64,000 nt of DNA from Pseudohalocynthiibacter aestuariivivens (GTDB taxonomy: Bacteria > Pseudomonadota > Alphaproteobacteria > Rhodobacterales > Rhodobacteraceae). The position numbers and the translations under genes are program-made. Location: the NCBI RefSeq assembly GCF_011040495.1, contig NZ_CP049037.1, forward strand, positions 2,356,001 to 2,420,000, given 5' to 3'. Positions 10,138 through 18,480 of the stretch are shown here, piece after piece. Under the pieces are notes generated by a model that searched no databases, was not told where the DNA came from, and worked only from the letters and a program-made list of their open reading frames with translations. Within the stretch, counting starts at the first letter, position 1; each line of letters starts with the position of its first letter.

Positions 10138-10565
10138 CCGATACCGAGACGTTTTCGCGCTGGTTTAAGGTTGAACAGAGCCGCATTGATGCCTTTGCCG
10201 ATGTCACCGAAGATTGGCAATTCATCCATACCGATCCCGTTCAGGCGGCACAGACGCCCTTTGGCGGCACCGTCGCGCACGGATTTCTCAGCCTTTCCTT
10301 GTTGTCCGCGATGTATTGCGATGCTCTGCCGTTGCCGGCAGATGTGACCCGCAGCGTGAATTATGGTTTTGACAAGCTTCGCTTTCTGTCTCCGGTTCAT
10401 GCAGGTGCGCAGGTGCGCGGCGCGTTCCGGCTGCTCCGGTCTGACGATACGATTCCGGGACAGGTGTCGAACACATGGTCCGTTCGGGTCGAGATTGAAG
10501 GCGGCGAAAAGCCCGCACTGATCGCCCGGTGGCTGACCCGCTATTATACCGAGAACAGCGCCTGA
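10134..10565 (+). CDS. MaoC-family dehydratase (hot-dog fold)
   Basis: A 143-residue protein with the (R)-specific enoyl-CoA hydratase signature: an Asp/His pair in DVTEDWQFIHTDP and the conserved GGTVAHGFLSLSL. Such enzymes hydrate trans-2-enoyl-CoA to (R)-3-hydroxyacyl-CoA, feeding polyhydroxyalkanoate synthesis or beta-oxidation side routes. Its start codon overlaps the stop of the acyl-CoA ligase gene (ATGA), so it probably acts on the product of that ligase after dehydrogenation. No dehydrogenase is next to it. Confidence 0.88.
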   Translation: MTDTETFSRWFKVEQSRIDAFADVTEDWQFIHTDPVQAAQTPFGGTVAHGFLSLSLLSAMYCDALPLPADVTRSVNYGFDKLRFLSPVHAGAQVRGAFRLLRSDDTIPGQVSNTWSVRVEIEGGEKPALIARWLTRYYTENSA

Positions 10566-10656
10566 ACATGGGAAATTAGGCTCTGGCACGCGGTCTGACC
10601 GCACGACCCGACACAATTCAGCCCGGTAGGGCCAAGCAGAACAAGAGGCAATCGAC

Positions 10657-11070
10657 ATGACAGACGCGTTGGACCCGAAACTGATTGAACCGAATTATCC
10701 GCTTCAGACGCATCTGGGCATGCGGATGACTGCGTGGCGGCAGGACTATGCCCGGATCGAGATCCCGATCGCCGATACGTTGATGAACAGGCAGGGCCTG
10801 CCTCATGGCGGTATTCACGCGACGCTGCTGGACAGCGCGATGGGATATGCCGGATGTTATACTGGCGATCCGGATCGTAAACAGATGGCACTGACCCTGT
10901 CTTTGACGGTGAATTATCTGGCACAGGCTGCCGGCGAAGTACTGATCGCCGAAGGCTGGCGCACCGGCGGCGGGCGCAAGACTTATTTTGCCGAAGGTCG
11001 CGTGACCGATCACACGGGTACAGTCATCGCCACGGCCACCGGGGTTTTCCGTTACCGCAACAGCGGGTAG
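10657..11070 (+). CDS. PaaI-family hot-dog thioesterase
   Basis: A 137-residue protein of the PaaI/YbgC-like hot-dog group. The diagnostic motif is NRQGLPHGGIHATLLDSAMG near residues 47-66, with the conserved His-Gly-Gly and the downstream catalytic acid. These enzymes hydrolyse acyl-CoA thioesters, often to recycle CoA from dead-end intermediates. It is 91 bases after the MaoC gene on the same strand and probably belongs to the same acyl-CoA operon (ligase, hydratase, thioesterase). Substrate unknown. Confidence 0.88.
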   Translation: MTDALDPKLIEPNYPLQTHLGMRMTAWRQDYARIEIPIADTLMNRQGLPHGGIHATLLDSAMGYAGCYTGDPDRKQMALTLSLTVNYLAQAAGEVLIAEGWRTGGGRKTYFAEGRVTDHTGTVIATATGVFRYRNSG

Positions 11071-11108
11071 GCCGGGCTTCAGCCCGACACACGCCGGACC
11101 AACCAACC

Positions 11109-11152
11109 ACCGATACGATACCGATGTGATACCGACATTATACCGATGTCGC
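11109..11152. repeat. Four tandem 11-bp units (array A), consensus ACCGAYNNNAT
   Basis: The units read ACCGATACGAT, ACCGATGTGAT, ACCGACATTAT and ACCGATGTCGC, exactly contiguous at 11-bp spacing, about one helical turn per unit. The array is 38 bases after the thioesterase stop codon and ends 19 bases before the copA -35 element. A second four-unit array with the same consensus lies at 59851-59894. Nothing in the flanking genes explains it. Confidence 0.8.
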
Positions 11153-11170
11153 ATTTCCCTTACGCTACCC

Positions 11171-11202
11171 CTTGACCTTCCAGTTACTGGAAGCCTTATC
11201 TC
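11171..11202 (+). promoter_or_regulatory. CueR-type (MerR-family) copper-responsive promoter of copA
   Basis: A -35 TTGACC (11172-11177) and a -10 TATCTC (11197-11202) are separated by an over-long 19-bp spacer, the hallmark of MerR-family promoters. The spacer holds the perfect dyad CTTCCAGT-T-ACTGGAAG (11177-11193), closely matching the E. coli copA CueR operator. The copA ribosome-binding site AAGGAG follows at 11211-11216. The regulator itself is the last gene of the operon, so the circuit is autoregulatory. Confidence 0.88.
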
Positions 11203-11222
11203 TGCCATCGAAGGAGCGGCAG

Positions 11223-13676
11223 ATGAACACCACAATGACTATCCAAATCGATGGAATGTCCTGCGCCGGATGCGTCGGCCGGGTCGAGAATGCGCTGAAG
11301 ACACTGCCCGGGATTGATCTGGCGACAGTCAACTTCGCCACCCGCTCCGCAAGGGTTAAACTAGGCACAGCATCCCCGTCGGAGGTGTCGAACGCGCTGG
11401 CGCAGGCCGGGTATCCTGCCCAGCAATCGCAGGCAGAACTGGACGTGACCGGTCTCACTTGCGCGTCCTGCGTCGGACGAGCCGAGGCCGCGTTGCACGC
11501 CGCGCCGGGCGTTCTGAACGCTCGTGTAAATCTGGCAACGCGCCGAGCACAGATCACCTATCTGGCCGGCGCGACCAACCCAGATGATCTGGCGCGTATT
11601 CTGACCGAAGCAGGATATGCATCAGAGCCGATTTCAGGTGAAACAGAGTCTGATTCAGATCGAAATCAAGACGAAATCACGCAATCAAGGCGTGCCGCGA
11701 TCATCGCGGCTGTGCTGACATTGCCGGTGTTTCTGATCGAGATGGGCGGCCACCTGATTCCGTCGTTGCATGACGTCATTCATCACAGCATCGGAATGAC
11801 CACGTCTTGGGCGCTACAGTTCGTTCTGATCACCCTCGTCCTGTTGTGGCCCGGCCGCGTATTTTACCAAAAGGGGCTGCCCGCCCTGTTGCGCGGCGCA
11901 CCCGAGATGAACAGCCTCGTCGCACTCGGCACTCTTGCCGCGTGGGGCTACAGTAGTGTCGCACTCTTTGCGCCGGGAGTGCTCCCCGCAGGTGCCACGG
12001 CCGTTTACTTCGAGGCTGCGGGCGTCATCGTTACGCTCGTTCTGGTCGGCCGCTGGATGGAGGCCCGCGCACGCGGCCAAACCGGCGCCGCGATCCAGCA
12101 CCTGATCGGTCTTCAGCCCGATACCGTCCGCGTTCTGCGCGATGGTAAACCAGAGTCTATTCCATTGAAATCGGTGCAGGTCGGGGACGTGATCGAGACG
12201 CGCCCCGGCGAGCGGATTGCCGTCGACGGCGAGGTGATAGAAGGCACCAGCCACATTGATGAAAGTATGATCACCGGCGAACCGATGCCCGTCGCCAAAG
12301 GCCCCGGACAACCTGTAATCGGTGGCACGACGAACACCTCTGGCGTGCTGCGCATTCGCGCAGCGGCCGTCGGACAAGCAACTATGCTGGCGCGCATTGT
12401 CGAGATGGTGCAGGAGGCCCAAGGTGCCCGTTTGCCGATACAGGCCGTGGCCGACCGAGTGGTGGGCATTTTTGTCCCCGTCGTTATGGTCATCGCGGCG
12501 ATCACGGTTCTGATATGGCTTCTGTTTGGTCCTCAACCCACGCTTAGCCATGCGCTGGTTGCGGGTGTCGCGGTTCTGATCATCGCATGCCCCTGCGCGA
12601 TGGGTCTGGCAACGCCGACATCCATCATGGTCGGGACAGGGCGAGCAGCAGAACTGGGTGTGCTGTTTCGCCGAGGCGAGGCGCTGGAGCGTCTGGCAGG
12701 CGCCTCTGTCGTCGCCTTTGACAAGACCGGAACACTGACCGAAGGCCAGCCGCGCGTCGTGGATGTAGCACTGGCTACAGGCATAGATCGCAAAGAGGTG
12801 TTGCGTCTCGCGGCAGCAGTCGAGGCGCAATCAGAACATCCGCTGGCCCGCGCCATAGAATCGGCGGCAGAGGGACTGACCGTACCGCGTGCGATTCATG
12901 TTCTGGCACATGCCGGGCATGGGATCACCGCAGATGTTAACGGGCACGCGATGATCATCGGCAATCGAAAGATGATAGCGGATCACGGTATCGACATTAC
13001 AGAACTGGATACTCCGGCATCAGGAATGGCATCAAAAGGTCAAACGCTGGTCTTCGTTTCGATTGATGGCAAAATAGCCGCCGTTATCGGCGTGTCTGAT
13101 ACGGTGAAGCCCACCAGCGCCCGCGCAATCGCCGCATTGCATCAGGCGGGGCTGCACACCGTTATGATCACCGGCGACAGCGCCGCTGCCGCCAATGTCA
13201 TCGCCCAGGATCTGGGCATCGACGACGTGATCGCCGAGGTGCTGCCAGAGGGCAAGCGTGACGCGATACGTGCGTTACGTGCGGACCATGGCCCGGTCGC
13301 CTTTGTCGGGGACGGAATAAATGATGCGCCCGCGCTGGCAGAGGCTGATATCGGCATCGCGGTCGGAACCGGCACTGATATCGCCATTGAGGCCGCTGAT
13401 GTGGTGCTGATCTCGGGCGATTTGGGTGGGGCGGTCACCGCGCGACATGTCTCGGAACGAACGATGCTCAATATCCGGCAGAACCTGTTCTGGGCGTTTG
13501 CCTATAATGCGGCATTGATCCCCGTCGCGGCCGGGGTCCTCTATCCGATCTCGGGGCTATTGCTATCACCGATGTTGGCGGCGGGGGCGATGGCCATGTC
13601 TTCAGTCTTTGTGGTCAGCAACGCACTGCGCCTGCGTGGGTTAAAGGCCCCGCTGCGCGATGGAGAAGCGCCATGA
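11223..13676 (+). CDS. copA: Copper-exporting P1B-type ATPase
   Basis: An 817-residue Cu(I)-exporting P-type ATPase of the inner membrane. Two N-terminal heavy-metal-associated domains carry CAGC (Cys14, Cys17) and CASC (Cys80, Cys83). Eight transmembrane segments are expected; the metal-transport motif CPC is at 456-458, the phosphorylated Asp500 is in DKTGTLTEG, and the SEHPLARA and GDGINDAPAL motifs follow. The start ATG has AAGGAG 6 bases upstream and sits directly behind the CueR-type promoter; 17 codons of open frame upstream overlap the promoter and are rejected. The gene overlaps cueR by 4 bases. Confidence 0.96.
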   Translation: MNTTMTIQIDGMSCAGCVGRVENALKTLPGIDLATVNFATRSARVKLGTASPSEVSNALAQAGYPAQQSQAELDVTGLTCASCVGRAEAALHAAPGVLNARVNLATRRAQITYLAGATNPDDLARILTEAGYASEPISGETESDSDRNQDEITQSRRAAIIAAVLTLPVFLIEMGGHLIPSLHDVIHHSIGMTTSWALQFVLITLVLLWPGRVFYQKGLPALLRGAPEMNSLVALGTLAAWGYSSVALFAPGVLPAGATAVYFEAAGVIVTLVLVGRWMEARARGQTGAAIQHLIGLQPDTVRVLRDGKPESIPLKSVQVGDVIETRPGERIAVDGEVIEGTSHIDESMITGEPMPVAKGPGQPVIGGTTNTSGVLRIRAAAVGQATMLARIVEMVQEAQGARLPIQAVADRVVGIFVPVVMVIAAITVLIWLLFGPQPTLSHALVAGVAVLIIACPCAMGLATPTSIMVGTGRAAELGVLFRRGEALERLAGASVVAFDKTGTLTEGQPRVVDVALATGIDRKEVLRLAAAVEAQSEHPLARAIESAAEGLTVPRAIHVLAHAGHGITADVNGHAMIIGNRKMIADHGIDITELDTPASGMASKGQTLVFVSIDGKIAAVIGVSDTVKPTSARAIAALHQAGLHTVMITGDSAAAANVIAQDLGIDDVIAEVLPEGKRDAIRALRADHGPVAFVGDGINDAPALAEADIGIAVGTGTDIAIEAADVVLISGDLGGAVTARHVSERTMLNIRQNLFWAFAYNAALIPVAAGVLYPISGLLLSPMLAAGAMAMSSVFVVSNALRLRGLKAPLRDGEAP

Positions 13677-14059
13677 ACATAGGAGACGCAGCCCGGCGTT
13701 CTGGATTGCCGTCAAAAACCATTCGCTACTACGAGGAAATCGGTCTGATCCAACCGGCAAGGAGCCAAAGCGGCTACCGCGATTTTTCCGAGGCCGACGC
13801 GCACAAGCTGACGTTTTTGGGCCGCGCCCGTGCACTGGGATTCTCGATAGAGGATTGCCGCACATTGCTGGGCCTCTACGAAGATGAAAGCCGATCGTCG
13901 AGTGACGTTAAGCAACTAGCGCGCGATCATCTGGTTCAGATCGAGGACAAGATTGCCGCCCTTCAGTCCATGCAGGCCACTCTGTCGCATCTGGTTGACG
14001 CCTGTGCAGGCGATGATCGTCCCGATTGTCCTATTCTTCGGGATCTGGCAGAGGGCTGA
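13673..14059 (+). CDS. cueR: MerR-family Cu(I)-responsive regulator CueR
   Basis: A 128-residue MerR-family activator with an N-terminal winged helix-turn-helix (MNIGDAARRSGLPSKTIRYYEEIGLI), a dimerisation coiled coil, and the metal-binding loop with Cys111 and Cys119 in CAGDDRPDC. The two cysteines seven residues apart are the Cu(I)/Ag(I)/Au(I) signature of CueR, unlike the three cysteines of MerR. It overlaps the end of copA by 4 bases, and the operon promoter has a matching operator, so it activates copA and its own gene when copper rises. It is convergent with the FAD oxidoreductase gene, 14 bases away. Confidence 0.94.
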   Translation: MNIGDAARRSGLPSKTIRYYEEIGLIQPARSQSGYRDFSEADAHKLTFLGRARALGFSIEDCRTLLGLYEDESRSSSDVKQLARDHLVQIEDKIAALQSMQATLSHLVDACAGDDRPDCPILRDLAEG

Positions 14060-14073
14060 AACGCCAGCATACC

Positions 14074-15405
14074 CTAGAACTCTTTTCCGGCCTTGTGTTC
14101 GCCCCACAACATCGTTGCATTCGCCCCGAGGTAGGTCAGCGGCCCCGGCGGCAAGCGGCGCGGCGCGGGTTGCGCCATCACGTCGTGCAACAGCGGCGTA
14201 TGATGACCCGAGGCCAGATCCGCCGTCAACATCCCGTGCAACGTGCCCTTGGCAGTGCCCAGCCCGTTCTGACAACAAGCCGAAAACAGCCCTTCATCCA
14301 CTTCGCCCAGCGCCGGCACGTTGTTCCAGCTTAGGCACAACCGACCACCCCAGCGATATTGCATCGACACATCCCCCAGCATCGGAAATCGCGCGACAAA
14401 GGCCCGGTCGTGATCACGCCCCACCCGCGCGATACGTCTGCCCGACACTTCCATGGACGGATCCATCGTAAACCGGTTGCGAATGATGATCCGATCGCCA
14501 CCAGTCCCAGAAATACGCCGCACCGTGGTGCCCAGCGGATGCGCAGGCGTGATGCCCCAGCGCAGATCTCCTCCCAGCGTCGCGCATTCCTCCGGCGTCA
14601 ACGCGCGGGTCATCGAGGCGTAGGTAAAGACATGCAGCAATTGCTGCGCAAAATGCCCGAAACTGTTCACATGTCCGTTGACCGCCAGTATTGCGCGCGG
14701 CGCACTGACGGACCCGCGCGGCGTCGTCGCCAGCCATGCACCATCGCGCGACAGGCTGATCACCGGACTGCTCTCGAAAATTCGAACCCCGGATAAGCGC
14801 AAGCCATCCGCGACCCCGCGAACGAACATCGCCGGATGGATCATCACCGTTCCGGGGGTCAACAGACCGCTGCAATAGTAGCTCGAGCCGGTCATCTCCT
14901 GCATCTGGGACGCATCAAGCATCTCATGCGCCTCGTTCATCGCAGTCAGATGTGCCGCGTAATCCAGATTGTTCTGATGCCCCGCGTCAGAGGCCGCCCC
15001 ATTCACCTTGCCCGTAGGCGCAAATGCCTCATCCCCCAGCGCGTATTCCGTTGCCATCTCTGCGGCAAAATTGATGCCCGCACGGTTGGCGCGGGTCTGG
15101 GCCGCGTCCCGCTCCAACGCACCGCCATAATCCTCGGATGCCAGATCGTGCGGCAGGTCGATCATAAACCCAGAGTTGCGCCCAGCAGGGCCAGCACCAA
15201 CGCGGCTGGCCTCCAGCATCACGATCCGGTCGCCGGGATGCAACTGTGCCAGCCGCCGCGCGGCCGCCAATCCCGCAAAACCAGCCCCGATCACCAGCCA
15301 ATCGGCGGTGATGGCGTCCTCCAACACCTCGGCAGAGGCAGCGATCGGTAAGAGCGCATTCCAGCCGGACACACCGGGATCACGCGGCAGCCTGGTTACC
15401 TTCAT
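14074..15405 (-). CDS. FAD-dependent amine/amino-acid oxidoreductase (DadA/PuuB-like)
   Basis: A 443-residue flavoprotein of the DAO family. A Rossmann FAD-binding motif [16 protein letters not shown] begins near residue 38, followed by [11 protein letters not shown], and the C-terminal flavin motif [18 protein letters not shown]. The layout matches gamma-glutamylputrescine oxidase (PuuB) and related enzymes that oxidise secondary or primary amines to imines/aldehydes. It is the last of seven tightly packed genes starting at the GntR gene and overlaps the upstream SDR gene by 4 bases. In this context it probably oxidises the demethylated amine produced by the MttB-family protein, giving an aldehyde for the aldehyde dehydrogenase; this is inference. 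Confidence 0.85.
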   Translation of the reverse strand: MKVTRLPRDPGVSGWNALLPIAASAEVLEDAITADWLVIGAGFAGLAAARRLAQLHPGDRIVMLEASRVGAGPAGRNSGFMIDLPHDLASEDYGGALERDAAQTRANRAGINFAAEMATEYALGDEAFAPTGKVNGAASDAGHQNNLDYAAHLTAMNEAHEMLDASQMQEMTGSSYYCSGLLTPGTVMIHPAMFVRGVADGLRLSGVRIFESSPVISLSRDGAWLATTPRGSVSAPRAILAVNGHVNSFGHFAQQLLHVFTYASMTRALTPEECATLGGDLRWGITPAHPLGTTVRRISGTGGDRIIIRNRFTMDPSMEVSGRRIARVGRDHDRAFVARFPMLGDVSMQYRWGGRLCLSWNNVPALGEVDEGLFSACCQNGLGTAKGTLHGMLTADLASGHHTPLLHDVMAQPAPRRLPPGPLTYLGANATMLWGEHKAGKEF

Positions 15406-16133
15406 GGCAGGCTCAACTGCGCGGTACGTCCACCGTCGATAGTGTAAACCTGCCCGGTGACGAAACTGGCCGCATCCGAGGCCAACCAGCAGATCAGTTG
15501 CGCCACCTCGTCGGGCGCACCCGTACGGCGCATCGGATGAATGCCGCCAATCTGACGGCGAAACCCGACGGGATCGGGCTGGCTGCCGATGAAATCATCA
15601 TTCAGTTCGGTATCAATCCAGCCCGGCGCAACCGCGTTGCAGCGCACCCCGTCAGGGCCGTGATCGACTGCCACGGCGCGAGTGAGGCCATGCAGCCCGG
15701 CCTTGGACGCACCATAGGCCGGGTGGCGTGGATTTGATCCCAATCCTTCGATTGAACCAACATTGACGATCGCGCCTTTGGACGCCCGCAGCAGCGGCAT
15801 CGCGTGTCGGATCAATAGAAACGGCGCGGTCAGGTTCACCTGTAACTGTAGATGCCAGTCATCTAGCGAGGTTTCCTCTACCGTACCTTCGCGCATAACG
15901 CCGGCGTTGTTGATCAGAACGTCCAGCCGCCCGGCTGCGTCGCTGATTGCCTTCACCACCTTCTCAGGCGCGTCAGGATCGACAAAGTCAGCCGAAACAG
16001 TCTCGAACTCTGATGTGCCGCGCTGTGCGGCAAAGACCCGCGCACCGCCCTTCGCCAGCAAACGCGCCGTGGCCAGACCCATGCCGCTGGACGCGCCTGT
16101 AACCAGCGCCACTTTTCCCGCAAAGACGCTCAT
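15402..16133 (-). CDS. Short-chain dehydrogenase/reductase (first of two)
   Basis: A 243-residue classical SDR. The cofactor motif TGASSGMG is at residues 12-19, NNAG occurs mid-protein, and the catalytic Tyr/Lys pair is in YGASK. It uses NAD(P)H to interconvert an alcohol and a carbonyl. The start is the ATG at 16133, which overlaps the upstream SDR stop (ATGA); a 14-codon upstream extension runs into the neighbour and is rejected. It follows another SDR of the same length, probably an old duplication or two steps on related intermediates. Substrate unknown. Confidence 0.87.
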   Translation of the reverse strand: MSVFAGKVALVTGASSGMGLATARLLAKGGARVFAAQRGTSEFETVSADFVDPDAPEKVVKAISDAAGRLDVLINNAGVMREGTVEETSLDDWHLQLQVNLTAPFLLIRHAMPLLRASKGAIVNVGSIEGLGSNPRHPAYGASKAGLHGLTRAVAVDHGPDGVRCNAVAPGWIDTELNDDFIGSQPDPVGFRRQIGGIHPMRRTGAPDEVAQLICWLASDAASFVTGQVYTIDGGRTAQLSLP

Positions 16134-16861
16134 ACAACCGGTTTCCCGCCATTCACCGGCACCAAGGCCCCGCACATGTAGCGCGCCGCGTCGGACGCAA
16201 GGAAGAGGATCACATCGGCAATATCGTCAGGCTCTGCAATTCGGCCCAGGGGTACGGACGCATTTAACGTTGCGATGGCCTGATCCGGATCCAGCCCGCG
16301 AACGGCAAAGCCGGTGCGCAGCATCGAGGTATTCACCTCATTCGGGCAGACCGCGTTCACGCGGATACCCTGATGCGCGTGGTCGCGACCCAGACATTCT
16401 GTCAGCGACGCAATCGCCGCCTTGGACATCACATACAGGGGATGGTTCGGACCCGGCTGTAACCCCCAACAAGAGGCGGTATTGACGATCGCCCCGCCCC
16501 CCGCCGCCGCCATTATCGGGATCGCCGCGCGAGCGATACGAAACGGTGCCTCGACATTCACCCCCATCGTCAGCGCATAATCCGCGTCGCTGGCAGTGGT
16601 GATATCGCCGCGCGTGATCACGCCGGCATTGTTGCACAATATGTCGATCCCACACAGCGCATCGGCCACACGACCCGGCAGCGCATCGCAAAACGCACCA
16701 TCCAGCAAATCGCCATCGAAATGCGCCTCGGCCTCTATGCCGCCGGTATCACGATCCGTCACTGCGACACGCGCCCCTTCGGCGCGTAATCCGCGCACGA
16801 TCGCCTGCCCGATCCCTCCCGCGGCACCTGTGACCAAGGCCGTCTTGCCCTCGAACCGCAT
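16130..16861 (-). CDS. Short-chain dehydrogenase/reductase (second of two)
   Basis: A 243-residue classical SDR with TGAAGGIG at residues 11-18, NNAGV, and the catalytic Tyr-X-X-X-Lys in YVMSK. It ends in the [20 protein letters not shown] pattern of 3-oxoacyl-reductase-like SDRs. The gene sits one base after the MttB-family stop and overlaps the next SDR by 4 bases. Like its neighbour it is presumed to oxidise or reduce a hydroxyl group on an intermediate of the operon's pathway; the substrate cannot be read from sequence. Confidence 0.86.
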   Translation of the reverse strand: MRFEGKTALVTGAAGGIGQAIVRGLRAEGARVAVTDRDTGGIEAEAHFDGDLLDGAFCDALPGRVADALCGIDILCNNAGVITRGDITTASDADYALTMGVNVEAPFRIARAAIPIMAAAGGGAIVNTASCWGLQPGPNHPLYVMSKAAIASLTECLGRDHAHQGIRVNAVCPNEVNTSMLRTGFAVRGLDPDQAIATLNASVPLGRIAEPDDIADVILFLASDAARYMCGALVPVNGGKPVV

Positions 16862-16862
16862 G

Positions 16863-18413
16863 TCACAAATCCTGATTCAGCGCATCAGCCGCCGGGATTT
16901 CGCGTTCGCGCCGGGCTATGTAGTCGCGCAGCGCCTCATCCACGCCTGCGTCCAGCTTTGGCTCTTGATACGCATTCAGCAGATCACGGGTATAGTTGAT
17001 CGCCCGCTCGGTCACCTCGACGCTGCCTTCGGCCTGCCATTGCTCGATCGAATTGTTGTCAAAGAGGTCAGGCATGAAGAACGCCCGCTGGAAATTTTCC
17101 AGCGTATGCGCGTGGCCCAAATAATGCCCGCCGGGTCCAATATCGGCAACGGCAGCCAATGCCTCGTCGAAATCATCCCAGCGGATGCCCTCGGCCATCC
17201 GGTACGCCATCGCGCATTGCTCTGCATCCACCACGAATTTGGCCATGGAACAATGCATACCGGCCTCGTTCCAGCCAGCCGCGTGCCACATGTAGTTAGT
17301 GCCTGCCATTTGTAGCGCCATCAGCGTCGTTGCGCTCTCGTATCCGGCTTGTGCATCGAATGTTTTAGCCCCGCCCAGCGATGTAGAGGACCGCCAAGGA
17401 ACACCGTAGAATCGCGCCATCTGGCCAATCATCAGATTCATCAGGCTGATTTCCGGTGTCCCCGCCATCGGCGCACCGGACTTCATGCTGACCGTGCTCA
17501 GATAGTGGCCATAGATCGCCGGACAGCCCTTGCGAACCACTTGGGTATAGGCCAGCGCGCTCAGCGCCTCTGCGTTCAGCTGTGCCACTGTAGGCGCGAC
17601 GGATGCGGGTGTGTTCGCCCCGCCCAGCACAAAGGGCGAGCACAACACCGGCTGGTTGCGTTTGCAGAACGCACGCATCGCGCCCAGCATGGTTTCGTCC
17701 CAGACCAGAGGCGAGTTACCGTTGCAGTTTCCGGTGCAGACCGGGTGCGTTTCCAGATAGTCCTCGCCAAAGAGGATCGCGCACATCTCCATCACGTCTT
17801 CGGCATTCTTGGGCGACGTCGTCATGCCCATGAACGTCTTGTCCGAGTGTTTCATGCTTGAATAGGTGATGCGCAGATGGCGCTGGCTGATCGGGTGATC
17901 ATAGGGCTCTACGATATGATGCGCCGAACTGTGCATCGCGGGCAGCATATGCGCCAGCTTATGAAAGTTGCTGAGGTCCGCCATCATCGGGTTGCGCCGG
18001 ACATTGTCCAGATCACGCAGAAACGGCGCGCCGGTCATTGGCACGAATATCGCGTGATCGCGGCCGAAGGGCAGATTGTTGGCCGGATTTCGGGCGTGAT
18101 AGGTGAATGTTTCGGGGATCGTCGCGATCAGCTCACGCACAAGGCCGCGGTCAAGATAGACCCGATCACCTACCACCTTTGCCCCCGCGCGCCGCCAGTC
18201 ATCCAGCGCGATGTCATCGCGGAACACGACGCCGACATTCTCAAGGATATCCATCGACGCCGCATCAATCCGTGCGATTTGATCCCCATCCATCGGCTCG
18301 GTCAGCGGCAGACCACGCTTTAGCGCCGGCAGCATGGTAAAATCGCGGGTCTGACGGATCGCCTTGCGTGCGCCACGTCCCCGGCGGGCGCGCTTTTCGA
18401 TAACCGCGCTCAT
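16863..18413 (-). CDS. MttB-family (trimethylamine methyltransferase-like) protein, pyrrolysine-free
   Basis: About 516 residues with a basic N-terminal tail (KRARRGRGARK) and then the MttB TIM-barrel fold, recognised from segments such as GMTTSPKNAEDVMEMC, VCTGNCNGNSPLVWDE and GGHYLGHAHTLENFQRAFF. Archaeal MttB contains an in-frame amber (pyrrolysine) codon; here the frame is uninterrupted, so this is the non-Pyl subfamily that includes glycine betaine (MtgB), proline betaine, carnitine and butyrobetaine demethylases. Those enzymes move a methyl group to a cognate corrinoid protein; no corrinoid-binding protein, reactivase or partner methyltransferase is visible in the window. Position between ALDH and SDR genes suggests N-demethylation feeding amine oxidation. 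Start: ATG at 18413, chosen by the usual N-terminus; an ATG at 18470 is possible. Confidence 0.88.
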   Translation of the reverse strand: MSAVIEKRARRGRGARKAIRQTRDFTMLPALKRGLPLTEPMDGDQIARIDAASMDILENVGVVFRDDIALDDWRRAGAKVVGDRVYLDRGLVRELIATIPETFTYHARNPANNLPFGRDHAIFVPMTGAPFLRDLDNVRRNPMMADLSNFHKLAHMLPAMHSSAHHIVEPYDHPISQRHLRITYSSMKHSDKTFMGMTTSPKNAEDVMEMCAILFGEDYLETHPVCTGNCNGNSPLVWDETMLGAMRAFCKRNQPVLCSPFVLGGANTPASVAPTVAQLNAEALSALAYTQVVRKGCPAIYGHYLSTVSMKSGAPMAGTPEISLMNLMIGQMARFYGVPWRSSTSLGGAKTFDAQAGYESATTLMALQMAGTNYMWHAAGWNEAGMHCSMAKFVVDAEQCAMAYRMAEGIRWDDFDEALAAVADIGPGGHYLGHAHTLENFQRAFFMPDLFDNNSIEQWQAEGSVEVTERAINYTRDLLNAYQEPKLDAGVDEALRDYIARREREIPAADALNQDL

Positions 18414-18480
18414 CGATGCGTCAGGTGAGTGCAACCCACCCGCCCTGCGTGATGGGTTATACCATCCCAAAGGTGTGCTT

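Noticed and set aside
11814..12830. 338-codon open frame on the minus strand inside copA
   Set aside because: It lies entirely antisense to a certain copA coding region with no ribosome-binding site and a His/Gln/Asp-rich composition typical of a mirror frame of high-GC genes.
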